Shown: one piece after another, positions 43,657-51,878 of the stretch
Layout: every line of letters starts with the position of its first letter
Numbering within the stretch: the stretch's first letter is position 1
Source of the DNA: Bog-159 sp963709155
GTDB lineage: Bacteria; Acidobacteriota; Terriglobia; Bryobacterales; Bryobacteraceae
DNA length: 64,000 bases
Reading direction: 5' to 3'
NCBI GenBank assembly: GCA_963709155.1
Contig: CAVPVD010000001.1
Span: forward strand, 372,001-436,000
Notes under the pieces: generated by a model
The model's database searches: none
Told to the model about the DNA's origin: nothing
The model's input: only the letters and a program-made list of their open reading frames with translations
Translations under genes and position numbers: made by a program

Positions 43657-44139
43657 ATGCTCTTATCGAAAAATATGCCGCAAAAACCCGTCCTCCCGCA
43701 AGGAACCCGCACCCGCGCCGGCCAAAAGGGACATTCCGCCGTGGAAGTGGCGCTGATCCTGCCCTGGCTGGTCTATTGTTTCGTGGGCGCTTTCGATCTC
43801 GGAATCTATTCCTACGCAATGATTTCGGCGCAAAGCGCGGCGCGCGTAGTTGGAATGTACGCTTCTTCTTCCACCTCCACCGCACAGAATCCGGCCATGG
43901 CTTGCACCTATGCGCTGGCTGAGCTACAGGATTCTCCGGGTATGGCCACTACGTCTTCCTGTTCATCGGGCGGCGTCGTCAGCGTGTCCACTTCATACCT
44001 GGCGACCGGCGCCGATGGCTTACCGGCGGCGCAAGTCTCCATCACGTACAAACCGCCGCAGTTGATCGGCCTCCCTGGAATGCTCAGCGGCAAATTGTCG
44101 ATCACCCGTACTGTTGAATTCCCCATAAGGGGGGCGTAG
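43657..44139 (+). CDS. TadE-like pilus-assembly/pseudopilin protein 1
   Basis: About 160 residues. A short basic N-terminus ending GQKGHSAVEVALILPWLVYCFVGAFDLGIYSYA carries the TadE pattern: Gly-His-Ser-A-V-E with Glu at +5 of a single long hydrophobic helix, then a small beta-rich extracytoplasmic domain. TadE-type minor pseudopilins belong to the Flp/Tad system. I give ATG 43657; GTG 43648 and ATG 43675 are alternatives and no strong RBS decides between them. Its stop overlaps the next GTG start by one base, so it is the first gene of a coupled three-gene operon. Confidence 0.78.
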   Translation: MLLSKNMPQKPVLPQGTRTRAGQKGHSAVEVALILPWLVYCFVGAFDLGIYSYAMISAQSAARVVGMYASSSTSTAQNPAMACTYALAELQDSPGMATTSSCSSGGVVSVSTSYLATGADGLPAAQVSITYKPPQLIGLPGMLSGKLSITRTVEFPIRGA

Positions 44140-44639
44140 TGAAACACGGCCGGAGAACTGCTCGCGGCAATGCCTTGCTCGAGTTCACACTGACCGCGAT
44201 TCCCCTGATCTTTGCTATGGTCTCCGTGGTGCAGATGTCCTTCGGCATGTGGAACTATCACACGCTCAACGAAGCCGTTAAGATCACCACGCGCACGGCC
44301 GCCGTGAGAGGCGTGGATTGTGCCGCGCTGGCCTGTGCCATGACTGTCGGCCAGGTCACGCAAATGCTCACCACCAAAGGGATCGGTTTGCTTCCCGGTT
44401 CGCTAAACGCGACGTTGACCGACGCAAACGGCACGATCGCTTGCAATCCGGTGAGTACCTGCGCGAGCGCCACCACAACCTGGCCCCGGTCCGGGGGAAA
44501 TGCGGCCGGCCAGGTGATTTCGATCTCCGTGACTTACCCGTTCAACAGCGCGATTTCCATGTTTGTGCCCGGCCGGGGTGGTGCTTCGTTCCAACCCCTG
44601 ACATTTTCCGCAATTTCCCAACAGGTGATCAATTACTGA
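44139..44639 (+). CDS. TadE-like protein 2
   Basis: 166 residues starting at GTG 44139, inside the stop codon of the previous gene (TAGTG). The N-terminus RGNALLEFTLTAIPLIFAM is again the TadE signature (GNALLEF, Glu within the helix). An extracytoplasmic part holds two cysteine pairs (VDCAALAC; ACNPVSTC) that may form disulfides. It ends two bases before the next ATG. The assignment is by pattern and position. Confidence 0.78.
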   Translation: MKHGRRTARGNALLEFTLTAIPLIFAMVSVVQMSFGMWNYHTLNEAVKITTRTAAVRGVDCAALACAMTVGQVTQMLTTKGIGLLPGSLNATLTDANGTIACNPVSTCASATTTWPRSGGNAAGQVISISVTYPFNSAISMFVPGRGGASFQPLTFSAISQQVINY

Positions 44640-44640
44640 T

Positions 44641-45990
44641 ATGCCAACTTCTACCGATCGTCAACGCGGGCAGGCACTGCTGATGGTGAGTTTCGCAACC
44701 GTGGTTATATTTGGATCCCTGGCGCTGGCGGCCGACGTGGGCTGGGAATACTTTCGCAGGGAAACCGCGCAGTCCGCCGCGGATAGCGCCGCGCTGGCCG
44801 CGGTGCGCGCGGCCGTCTCCACGTCGCCGAGCAGCCTGGTGTGCGGATCGAGCGGCGTGTGGTGCTCCGCGGCCGCCACGAACTGCCCTACGACGACCCC
44901 GGGTGTAGCTTCCAGCAGCTTCGACAACGCCTGTATGATGGCTGCCGCCAACGGGCTTTCCGGACAGGTGGTGAGTCTGCAGGCGAACACCACCAGTACC
45001 GTGCCGACAGTGTCGGGACCGGTGGTGGGCTACTGGGCGACGGCGCGGACCTACCACAGCGCAGCGGCCTGGTTCGGCGGTATCTTCGGCGCCGCCCCAA
45101 TGACCGTCAGTGTGCGCGCCACGGCGGCGGCGATTATCGGCGCGGGCGGCGGGGGATGCGTTTATGTGCTGGATCCGAAAGCGCCCAACGCTTTCCTGGC
45201 CGGCAACGATTTTCAAGCCAAGTTTGGCTGTGGCGTCTACGTGAACTCGACCGCCAACGCCAATAACGGCTCGGGCGCCGCTATGTATGTCACCGGAAGC
45301 GCGTACATCCAGGCCCCTTCCATCAACGTAGTGGGCAGCTATTATCAGGACAACTCCGGACACACCAGCGTCACGCCTCTGGCCGGCGCCCCCTCGGTCA
45401 CCGATCCCCTGGTCAGTTTGCCTTCTCCGTCGCCGGCCCCAAGCTGCCTGTCTGGAGACTTCACGCCGTGGCAGTCATCCCAATATACGCCCGCGCCCGG
45501 CACTTACTGCGGCTTCAGCCTGGGCAATGGGATGAACGCGCAATTGAGCTCCGGAACGTATATCATCAACGGCGGAACATTCAGCATCCAGGGTGGATCG
45601 ACTCTCACGGCTACGGGCGGAGTCATGATTTACCTTACGGGCGGCGCCACGGTGAACATCGCCAATGGCTCGACCGTGACCCTCAGTGCGCAGGCTTCGG
45701 GCAGCTACCAGGGCATCCTGTTCTACCAGGACCGTTCGATGACTTCGCCCGGCGCCAGCACGATTGCGGGCGGCGCGAACCTGAACCTGACCGGATCGTT
45801 GTATTTCCCGCACGCGACATTGAATATCAACAACGGCACCAGCACCAACCTCAGTTCCGGGGGAACGACCACAGCCATAGTCGCCGACATCGTCGATTTC
45901 CAGGGCGGCGCCAGCGTCTTTACAGCGGACACGGGGGGCACCAAGACAGGCATCAACGGCGCCACTTACAGCGTGTATCTCATCGAGTAG
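44641..45990 (+). CDS. TadG-like protein with long extracytoplasmic domain
   Basis: 449 residues. The N-terminus has RQRGQALLMVSFATVVIFGSLALAADVG, the Tad_N/TadG opening, followed by YFRRETAQSAADSAALAAVRAA, the diagnostic AAD-AALA repeat of TadG. The long remainder is rich in Gly, Ser and Thr with strand-turn repeats (GGTFSIQGGSTLTATGGVMI, GGATVNIANGSTVTLSA), suggesting a beta-solenoid outside the cell. In Tad systems TadG helps anchor the pilus. The operon contains only TadE/TadE/TadG-like members; the ATPase, platform and secretin genes are not in the window. Note that a mention of AAD-AALA describes a pattern, not an exact string. Confidence 0.8.
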   Translation: MPTSTDRQRGQALLMVSFATVVIFGSLALAADVGWEYFRRETAQSAADSAALAAVRAAVSTSPSSLVCGSSGVWCSAAATNCPTTTPGVASSSFDNACMMAAANGLSGQVVSLQANTTSTVPTVSGPVVGYWATARTYHSAAAWFGGIFGAAPMTVSVRATAAAIIGAGGGGCVYVLDPKAPNAFLAGNDFQAKFGCGVYVNSTANANNGSGAAMYVTGSAYIQAPSINVVGSYYQDNSGHTSVTPLAGAPSVTDPLVSLPSPSPAPSCLSGDFTPWQSSQYTPAPGTYCGFSLGNGMNAQLSSGTYIINGGTFSIQGGSTLTATGGVMIYLTGGATVNIANGSTVTLSAQASGSYQGILFYQDRSMTSPGASTIAGGANLNLTGSLYFPHATLNINNGTSTNLSSGGTTTAIVADIVDFQGGASVFTADTGGTKTGINGATYSVYLIE

Positions 45991-46087
45991 GTGGCGTAGT
46001 GCACGCTTCAGCGTGCAGCGGCGAACTTTAGTTCGCCGTAAGCGGGACTTAAAAGTCCCGCCGGCACGCTGAAGCGTGCGCCACGGG
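45991..46087. repeat. Modular palindrome repeat, copy B
   Basis: Four modules between the tadG stop and the M24 gene: GCACGCTTCAGCGTGC (46001-46016), CGGCGAACTTTAGTTCGCCG (46019-46038), GCGGGACTTAAAAGTCCCGC (46042-46061) and GCACGCTGAAGCGTGC (46064-46079), flanked by GTGGCG and CGCCAC. Read in reverse it has the same module order as 7868-7940. It lies between two convergent genes and may serve as a terminator structure. Confidence 0.8.
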
Positions 46088-46102
46088 GCCATTGGGCCAT
46101 GC

Positions 46103-47227
46103 TCAAAGCGTGCGGAGCGACTTGCTCGTGGGGGTCAACACTTCGCATCCGCGTGCCGTAACCACGACCGTATCCTCGATCCGGATACCACCGAACCCTT
46201 CCACATACACACCCGGCTCTATGGTGATGGCCATTCGCTCGGCGAGCCGTGTCTTGTCCGTCTTGCCGATGCGCGGTACTTCGTGGATTTCGAGCCCCAG
46301 GCCGTGACCGGTGGAATGCACGAAGGCGCGTTCCAGCTTGTAAGCCTTCAGCACCTTGCGCGCCTGGCGATCCACATGGGCCGCGGTTACGCCGGGCCGC
46401 ACGGCGTCGATAGCGGCCAACTGCGCCTCCAGCACCGCCCGGTATAGATGCTTCACGCGCGCGCCCGGCGAACCCAGGAACAGCATGCGGGTCATATCGC
46501 TCGCGTATCCATCTTGAAAAGTGCCCATGTCGATCAGCACCAGTTGGTTTGGCTGCAAGAACGCGCCGGTCGGGTGCGCGTGCGGCAGCGCGGACCGCTC
46601 GCCCGACGCCACGATGGTTTCGAAGGAGGGCTTTTCCGCACCCAGCCGGCGCATCTGATGGTCGATTTCCCCGGCCAGGTCGTGCTCGCGCACGCCCGGA
46701 CGGACGCGCCGCACGGCCCGTTCGAAGGCTTTCGAATTCGTCTCGACCGAGCGCCGGATGCGCTCGATTTCGGCGGCCGATTTCAGCATGCGATGCGCTT
46801 CCAGCCATCCGGCTACCGGTTCCAACGACGCGTTCACGGGCAGGTTCGCACGCAGCAGGTCGAAGCCGTCATAGGAGAGATGCGTGCGCTCAAAACCCAG
46901 CCGCCGGATCTGGTAGCCGGCAGCCATGGCCGTGACCGCCTTCAGGATCGGACCTTTGCACACCTCGGTGCGGCAGGAAATCTCACGCCGCGATTGAATG
47001 GCATAGCGCGGATCGGTCAGGAAAATGGCTTCGCCGGGCAGCACCAGAACGGCTCCATTGCTGCCGGTAAAGCCGGTCAGGTAGCGGACGTTGGCCGGCG
47101 AGGTGACCAGCATGCCATCCAGTTCGCGGTGCTCCAGTCCGGAGGCGATCAGGCGGCGGCGTTCGGCGAATTCGTTATTCAACCTGAAGTTCCCGGGCCA
47201 GGACCAGCGCGCGCTCCGACAGGGCAT
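46103..47227 (-). CDS. M24 metallopeptidase, Xaa-Pro aminopeptidase/dipeptidase type
   Basis: Up to 374 residues. N-terminal creatinase-like domain (LDGMLVTSPANVRYLTGFTG, IFLTDPRYAIQSRREI) and C-terminal pita-bread domain with all five metal ligands: the two Asp in LIDMGTFQDGYASDMTRM, His in STGHGLGLEIHE, and Glu in ITIEPGVYV and IRIEDTVVV. It removes N-terminal residues before proline, or cleaves X-Pro dipeptides, in the cytoplasm. The ATG ending at 47227 overlaps the lipoprotein gene by 53 bases; a TTG ending at 47182 gives a start (NNEFAERRRLI) closer to family length and is a real alternative. It follows the lipoprotein gene directly and is probably co-transcribed. Confidence 0.9.
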   Translation of the reverse strand: MPCRSARWSWPGNFRLNNEFAERRRLIASGLEHRELDGMLVTSPANVRYLTGFTGSNGAVLVLPGEAIFLTDPRYAIQSRREISCRTEVCKGPILKAVTAMAAGYQIRRLGFERTHLSYDGFDLLRANLPVNASLEPVAGWLEAHRMLKSAAEIERIRRSVETNSKAFERAVRRVRPGVREHDLAGEIDHQMRRLGAEKPSFETIVASGERSALPHAHPTGAFLQPNQLVLIDMGTFQDGYASDMTRMLFLGSPGARVKHLYRAVLEAQLAAIDAVRPGVTAAHVDRQARKVLKAYKLERAFVHSTGHGLGLEIHEVPRIGKTDKTRLAERMAITIEPGVYVEGFGGIRIEDTVVVTARGCEVLTPTSKSLRTL

Positions 47228-47813
47228 CCGCCTGCGTATAATCGCCGCGCCGTTCGGCTTGCGCGCACTGCGCCAGGAAGGATTGGATGCGGTCGATCAG
47301 GGGCTTGTCATGGTTCGTCAGATGCGACTTGGCGCGGCCCAGCTTGTCGTTGATTTCGCGGGTGCGCGCTTCGATCGAGCCTTTAATTTTCCGCTGGTCC
47401 TCGTCGCTCACGAGGGGTTGGATCGGCGCTTGCTCCGGCGCCGCTGGAGTGGGAGGCGCAGCCGTTTCGGTTTCCTGTTCGGGGTCCGGCTTGGGACCGA
47501 CGGCGGTGCGCCGCGAGGTCTTCACCGGGGCTGGCGCTTCCGCTTTTTCAGGCGCGGGAACTTCCTGAGGAACCGGCGCTGCTGGAATTGCCGCCGGATT
47601 TACCTCCTGCAAACTGGGAAGCGTCACCGCGGTCTGCGGAATTGAAAGCGGCGGGTCCGGTGCAGGCGGCTGGACGGCGGCCGGCTTGGGCGCGGGTGGC
47701 GTAGCGGCCGGCTTGGTGGCCCCCAGGGTGCATCCCGTCAGCGGCACGATCAGCAGGATGAGAGCGCCGCACAGCAACGCTGCCGAACGCGATTCTGAAG
47801 GTGGCGGATACAT
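47175..47813 (-). CDS. Proline-rich lipoprotein with TonB-like linker
   Basis: 212 residues. The signal peptide ends in the lipobox LTGC (ALILLIVPLTGCTL), so it should be lipid-anchored. A long Pro/Ala/Glu-rich spacer (about 32-135) is followed by a helical C-terminal domain (about 140-212, DQRKIKGSIEARTREINDKL; ADALSERALVLAREL). The spacer suggests reach across peptidoglycan; the C-terminal helices resemble a TPR pair. The family is not recognised. Its 3' end overlaps the M24 gene. Confidence 0.75.
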   Translation of the reverse strand: MYPPPSESRSAALLCGALILLIVPLTGCTLGATKPAATPPAPKPAAVQPPAPDPPLSIPQTAVTLPSLQEVNPAAIPAAPVPQEVPAPEKAEAPAPVKTSRRTAVGPKPDPEQETETAAPPTPAAPEQAPIQPLVSDEDQRKIKGSIEARTREINDKLGRAKSHLTNHDKPLIDRIQSFLAQCAQAERRGDYTQADALSERALVLARELQVE

Positions 47814-48061
47814 CCGGAGCTAATTCCGATTGTAACATCGCCAGTGTCCGCATCCAGAGCGCCATCCGGCACTGGGTTAAGCGTGACTTGACCGGCCAAT
47901 CTTTCTTCATTTCGCAATAATTGCAGGGTGAGGTCGCGGTGCGTTTGCAGTTGTTTGCGGATGGCGGGGAATTCCGGCAGGGCGGCCTGGCGGGCCAGCG
48001 CGCCCGGCCGGGGCTTTCTGGAAAGAGCTTCTTCTAGCTGTCTCGTAATCCTGATCGACAT
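47750..48061 (-). CDS. Possible small protein (103 aa), uncertain
   Basis: A frame on the minus strand starting MSIRITRQLEEALSRKPRPG, helical and basic at its N-terminus. It overlaps the start of the lipoprotein gene by 64 bases in another frame. It contains the inverted repeat described at 47881-47912, where it reads NEERLAGQV. The C-terminal third has no coding character, and no convincing RBS precedes the ATG. It may be a decayed gene. Confidence 0.3.
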   Translation of the reverse strand: MSIRITRQLEEALSRKPRPGALARQAALPEFPAIRKQLQTHRDLTLQLLRNEERLAGQVTLNPVPDGALDADTGDVTIGISSGCIRHLQNRVRQRCCAALSSC

Positions 48062-48302
48062 CGTTTCGGAATGCTGATCGGCATCGTTCGGAATCCACAC
48101 ACCGAGCGGCTAGTGCCACTCGCTGAAGACGGCGCCGGATGATGGACCGTATCCTTGCCCTACGCGCGCTGGCCCGTGCGGCTCCCGGATCAGAAAACTC
48201 ACCGCAGGCTGCGCCGCCTCGACCGTAGGCTCCTGGCCGTTGCCGAGCAACTGGACCCATCACAGCCGAAAAATGAAGAAAGATTGGCCGGTCAAGTCGC
48301 GC
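47881..48302. repeat. 32-bp inverted repeat pair flanking 358 bp
   Basis: The left arm is 47881-47912 and the right arm 48271-48302; the arms are reverse complements at 31 of 32 positions (core CTTGACCGGCCAATCTTTCT). Both arms, read outward from the enclosed segment, encode NEERLAGQV in the frame of the flanking ORF. The enclosed 358 bases include the start of the uncertain 103-residue frame and no transposase. It could be a MITE-like element, an invertible segment, or a duplicated fragment of one gene. Confidence 0.7.
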
Positions 48303-48322
48303 ACCCGTGTATATCTATATTT

Positions 48323-48976
48323 ATGACGTCCGTTTTCGAAGACGCCGGCGCGATGCCGGCGGTACGGGGATTTCTGCACACTCCCGACGGTCCCGCGTGT
48401 CACGGGCTGGTGTTGACGCATGGCGCGGGATCGAACAGCCGTGCGCCGCTGCTGGTAGCGCTCGCCGAGGCGTTCTGCGCGGCGGGGGTCGCGGTGCTGC
48501 GATGCGATCTGGCGTTTCGCCAGGCACGTCCGCATGGGCCTCCCTTTCCCGCGATGGCGGCGCAGGATCGCGCCGGCCTGGCGGGCGCGGTGCGCACCCT
48601 GCGCGAGCGCCTGCCCGGCAAGATTTTTCTCGGAGGGCATTCATACGGCGGGCGGCAATCGACGATGCTGGCCGCGGAAGAGCCGGACCTGGCGGCGGGT
48701 CTGCTGCTGCTCTCGTATCCTCTGCATCCTCCGCGGCGTCCCGCGGAGCTGCGTACCGCGCATTTTCCGCAACTCGCCACGCGGGCGCTCTTCGTACACG
48801 GCACACGCGATCCGTTCGGGTCGATCGATGAGATGCGCACGGCGATCGCTGCCATTGCGGCGCCGCATGAGATTCTGGCCATCGAAGGCGCGGGGCACGA
48901 TCTCGGAAGCAAAGGGTCCAAGGCGTCCGTAGCGGAGGCGGCGCTGGCGGCATTCCGGCTGTTCTTCGCGGTTTGA
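48323..48976 (+). CDS. Alpha/beta hydrolase, KANL3/Tex30-like (dienelactone-hydrolase fold)
   Basis: About 217 residues, starting at ATG 48323, where the fold begins (VRGFLHTPDGPACHGLVLTH). Motifs: THGAGSNSRAPLL (oxyanion region), VLRCDLAFRQARPHGPP, nucleophile GGHSYGGRQS, HGTRDPFGSIDEM (acid) and IEGAGHDL (His), in the order expected for a Ser-Asp-His triad. No signal peptide. The substrate is unknown; relatives are annotated as alpha/beta hydrolases of the KANL3/Tex30 group. The frame is open 56 codons upstream through the inverted repeat, but that part has no homology. GH127 follows 43 bases downstream on the same strand. Confidence 0.82.
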   Translation: MTSVFEDAGAMPAVRGFLHTPDGPACHGLVLTHGAGSNSRAPLLVALAEAFCAAGVAVLRCDLAFRQARPHGPPFPAMAAQDRAGLAGAVRTLRERLPGKIFLGGHSYGGRQSTMLAAEEPDLAAGLLLLSYPLHPPRRPAELRTAHFPQLATRALFVHGTRDPFGSIDEMRTAIAAIAAPHEILAIEGAGHDLGSKGSKASVAEAALAAFRLFFAV

Positions 48977-49019
48977 GAGCGCCCTGCGGGGCGCGCATCC
49001 ACGTAAAATAGAGTCAACC

Positions 49020-50993
49020 ATGCGTACCTTTCTGTTGTTGTGCGTTCTTCCGCTGGCGGTCGCCGCGGGTGACGATTGGCAATCCGCGGGCGTCGTCAAC
49101 GTCGCGCATTCGCCCTACGCAAAATTGCACGCCGTGCCTATCCGTGCCGTGACCATGGGCGATGGCTTCTGGAGCGCGCGCCGCGCGATCAATGTGGACC
49201 AAAGCATTCCAACCATGCTGGCGGAACTGGAGCAGCACGGGGTGGTCGACAACTTCCTGCGCCTGGAGGGCAAGAAGAACGTGGCGCGCCGCGGTCCCCT
49301 GTACACCGATTCGGACGTTTATAAGTGGATGGAGGCGGTGGCGTTCGTGCTACAGTCCGGCGACCGGCCGAAACTGCGCGCGGAGTTCGACCGGCTGACC
49401 GGCATCATCCTCGCGGCGCAGGAACCCAGCGGGTATCTGAATACTTACTGGAGCGAGGACCGCACCCAAAGGCGCTTCACGGAAATGACCCGGTCGCACG
49501 AGCTCTATTGCATGGGGCATCTGCTGCAGGCGGCCATCGCCTATTACCGGGCGACGGGCGACCGCAAACTGCTCGATGGCGGCATCCGCTTCGCGAATTT
49601 CATGGTGGACAATTTCGGCCCGCAAAAGCGTCCCGCCCTGACGGGACACCCGGAGTTCGAAATGGCGCTGGTGGAGTTATACCGCACCACCGGCGACCGC
49701 CGATACCTGGATTTCGCCGGATATCTGCTCAGCGGCGTGGAGCGGGAACGGCTGCATTTGAAGGATTCCGAAGTGCAGTACATGTTCAGCGGCAAACCGT
49801 TCACCTCGCGCACGGAGTTTGAAGGTCACGCCGTGCGCGCCATGTATGCTTCCTGCGGAGCTACCGATTACTACATGGAAACCGGAGACCCAGCTTACGC
49901 CAGGACGCTGCAGACCCTGTGGGGCGACTTAGTGGATCGAAAGATGTATATTACAGGCGGTGTGGGATCGCGCGAGGCCGGCGAGGCATTCGGCGAACCG
50001 TATGAGCTGCCCAACGCGCAAGCATATGGCGAAAGCTGCGCCGCCATCGGCAACATGATGTGGAACTGGCGGATGCTGCTGGCGATGGGCGAATCGCGCT
50101 TCGCGGACGTCATAGAGCGCGCGCTGTACAACGGGATCAACTCGGGCATGTCGCTCTCGGGCACGCTGTATTGCTACCGCAATCCGTTGGAATCCTCGGG
50201 TGAGAAGATCCGCAACGAATGGTATGACACTACCTGCTGCCCGCCCAATCTGGAACGTATCCTGGGTTCACTGCCGGGTTATATGTACAGCACCGGCGCG
50301 CGCGGCATATATGTCAACTTATTCCATAGCTCGGCGCTGGACTGGCACTTAGAAGACGGTACGGGCGTGCGCGTCGCGCAACAGACCGAATATCCGTGGA
50401 AGGGCGCGGTGGATTTTACGGTCGATCCGGCGCACGCGGCCGAATTCAGCCTGTTTGTGCGCATTCCGGCGTGGTCCGCCGGCACCACGGTGGAGGTGAA
50501 AGTACCCGCGCCTTTCGCCGCCCGGGAAGAAGCACCCAAGCCTGGCGAGTACTTCGAGATCCATCGGCGCTGGTCGCCCGGCGACAAGGTGCATATCGAA
50601 TTCCCAATGACGCCGCGCCTGGTGCGCGCAAATCCCCTGGTAAGGGAAGATGCCGGGCGGGTGGCGCTGGAACGCGGCCCGCTGGTCTATTGCCTGGAGG
50701 GCGCGGATCAGCCGGGTTTCAACCTGATGGATGCCTCGCTGCTCGACGACGGATCGAGTTTCGTCAGTGCTTTTCAGCCGGACTTGCTGGGTGGGGTGGT
50801 GGTGCTGAAGCACCGCGGCAGCGTGGTGGATCGTCCCTTTAACAAGGAGCCGCTTTATCGCGCGTTTAAGGAGAGAGTCGAACGCCCGGGAACCGTGGAG
50901 GAGTTGACCTTCATACCTTATTATGCGTGGGCCAATCGCGGGCAATCCAGTATGGAGGTATGGGTTCCCTATAACACGGTCGGCGGCGAGTAA
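49020..50993 (+). CDS. GH127 family, beta-L-arabinofuranosidase-like, secreted
   Basis: 657 residues. Signal peptide MRTFLLLCVLPLAVAAG, then an (alpha/alpha)6 barrel. The zinc/nucleophile residues known from Bifidobacterium HypBA1 (Glu338, Cys340, Cys417, Cys418) have counterparts here: Glu338 and Cys340 in YGESCAAIGNMMWN and Cys406-Cys407 in YDTTCCPPNLERI. Other marks are GFWSARRAINVDQSIPTML and EGHAVRAMYASCGATDYY. GH127 enzymes release L-arabinofuranose from plant cell-wall glycans. The 3' end overlaps the convergent rpe gene by 25 bases. Substrate use is by family; sequence does not prove it. Confidence 0.9.
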   Translation: MRTFLLLCVLPLAVAAGDDWQSAGVVNVAHSPYAKLHAVPIRAVTMGDGFWSARRAINVDQSIPTMLAELEQHGVVDNFLRLEGKKNVARRGPLYTDSDVYKWMEAVAFVLQSGDRPKLRAEFDRLTGIILAAQEPSGYLNTYWSEDRTQRRFTEMTRSHELYCMGHLLQAAIAYYRATGDRKLLDGGIRFANFMVDNFGPQKRPALTGHPEFEMALVELYRTTGDRRYLDFAGYLLSGVERERLHLKDSEVQYMFSGKPFTSRTEFEGHAVRAMYASCGATDYYMETGDPAYARTLQTLWGDLVDRKMYITGGVGSREAGEAFGEPYELPNAQAYGESCAAIGNMMWNWRMLLAMGESRFADVIERALYNGINSGMSLSGTLYCYRNPLESSGEKIRNEWYDTTCCPPNLERILGSLPGYMYSTGARGIYVNLFHSSALDWHLEDGTGVRVAQQTEYPWKGAVDFTVDPAHAAEFSLFVRIPAWSAGTTVEVKVPAPFAAREEAPKPGEYFEIHRRWSPGDKVHIEFPMTPRLVRANPLVREDAGRVALERGPLVYCLEGADQPGFNLMDASLLDDGSSFVSAFQPDLLGGVVVLKHRGSVVDRPFNKEPLYRAFKERVERPGTVEELTFIPYYAWANRGQSSMEVWVPYNTVGGE

Positions 50994-51667
50994 CTGCGCA
51001 GCCACGCGAAGGTAGACGCGGGGTCTGGGGATTGAAAGACCAGAGACCCTGGCACGACGGCGTCCGCACCGGCCGCGTGCAGGGCGGGCACGGTCTGAGT
51101 GCGGATGCCGCCATCGGCCACCAGGCGCACCGGGTGCCTGGCATGCTCGCGCAGCAGGGCGCGCGCTTCGCGCAAACGGTCGCAAGCCGTCGGGTCGAGG
51201 CTGCATCCTTTCACGCCCACGGCGGTGCCCAGCAGGATAATGACTTCAATTGCGCCGAGATAAGGCAGGACCGCGCGCACGGGCGTATCCAGCCGCAACG
51301 TGACTCCCGCGCCGCAGCCGCGGCGATGCGCCTGTTCAATGGCGGCGCCGGCTTCGCGCTCGCCGTTTTCGATGTGGACGGTCAACAGGTCGGCGCCGGC
51401 ATCCAGAAATTCTTCGGCCAGTTGGGAAGGCCGCTCGGCCATCAAGTGCACATGAAACGGAACGGTAGTGTGCGGGCGGATGGCGCGAATCAGGTCGGGG
51501 AAGAAGAGCAGGCTGGAGACAAAGTGGCCATCGGCCGCATCGAGGTGGAAGGAATCGGCCCAAGGGGAAATGCGGCGCACCGCCGCTTCGAGGTTGGCCA
51601 AGTCCGCGGACCACAGCGAGACGTCCGCCAGCAGTCGGTTCGTGGGCAATTGGGACCAGCCGCGCAT
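50969..51667 (-). CDS. rpe: Ribulose-phosphate 3-epimerase
   Basis: 232 residues, a TIM barrel interconverting ribulose-5-phosphate and xylulose-5-phosphate. Seen: LLADVSLWSADLANLEAAV (start of fold, Ser/Trp in place of the common PSxLSADF), SFHLDAADGHFV (metal-binding His and Asp; family HxDxMDGxFV with AAD variant), PFHVHLMAERP (second metal His) and RLVADGGIRTQTVP (third metal Asp; phosphate site). The HLDAADG and LWSADL departures mean a D-allulose- or other sugar-phosphate 3-epimerase is possible, so the substrate is less certain than the fold. Convergent with GH127. Confidence 0.78.
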   Translation of the reverse strand: MRGWSQLPTNRLLADVSLWSADLANLEAAVRRISPWADSFHLDAADGHFVSSLLFFPDLIRAIRPHTTVPFHVHLMAERPSQLAEEFLDAGADLLTVHIENGEREAGAAIEQAHRRGCGAGVTLRLDTPVRAVLPYLGAIEVIILLGTAVGVKGCSLDPTACDRLREARALLREHARHPVRLVADGGIRTQTVPALHAAGADAVVPGSLVFQSPDPASTFAWLRSYSPPTVL

Positions 51668-51705
51668 GTTTCAGGGTAACAACTTCGGGTGCGCGAAAGC
51701 TCTGG

Positions 51706-51878
51706 TTTCTTTTTTGTCGCCATTTACCGGGCGTATATGATGCGCTCGGTTAGAAGAAGCGTACCCATGTCTGAACCCCGATTGTGGAGGAACGCATGGA
51801 CAGCCGCCATACAACATGGGCACGCCATGGCGGCGCACGATCGCTTTGCCGAGCTGCTGGGACGCTCCCTAACGGTCG
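51706..51878 (+). repeat. Dispersed repeat family R1, copy 2
   Basis: Aligns with the reverse complement of 537-693 over most of its length: TTTCTTTTTTGTC, TTTACCGGGCG, CCCGATTGTGGAGGAACGC, ATGGACAGCCGCCATACAAC and GGGACGCTCCCTAACGGTCG. It diverges abruptly after the last block, where copy 1 continues into its GATTGG tail and this copy enters the structured element. The point of divergence therefore marks an insertion or junction at about 51878. Confidence 0.78.

Noticed and set aside
47907..48263. 118-residue minus-strand ORF between the inverted repeats
   Set aside because: Arg/Ala-rich composition, no RBS or motif, and overlap with another uncertain frame.
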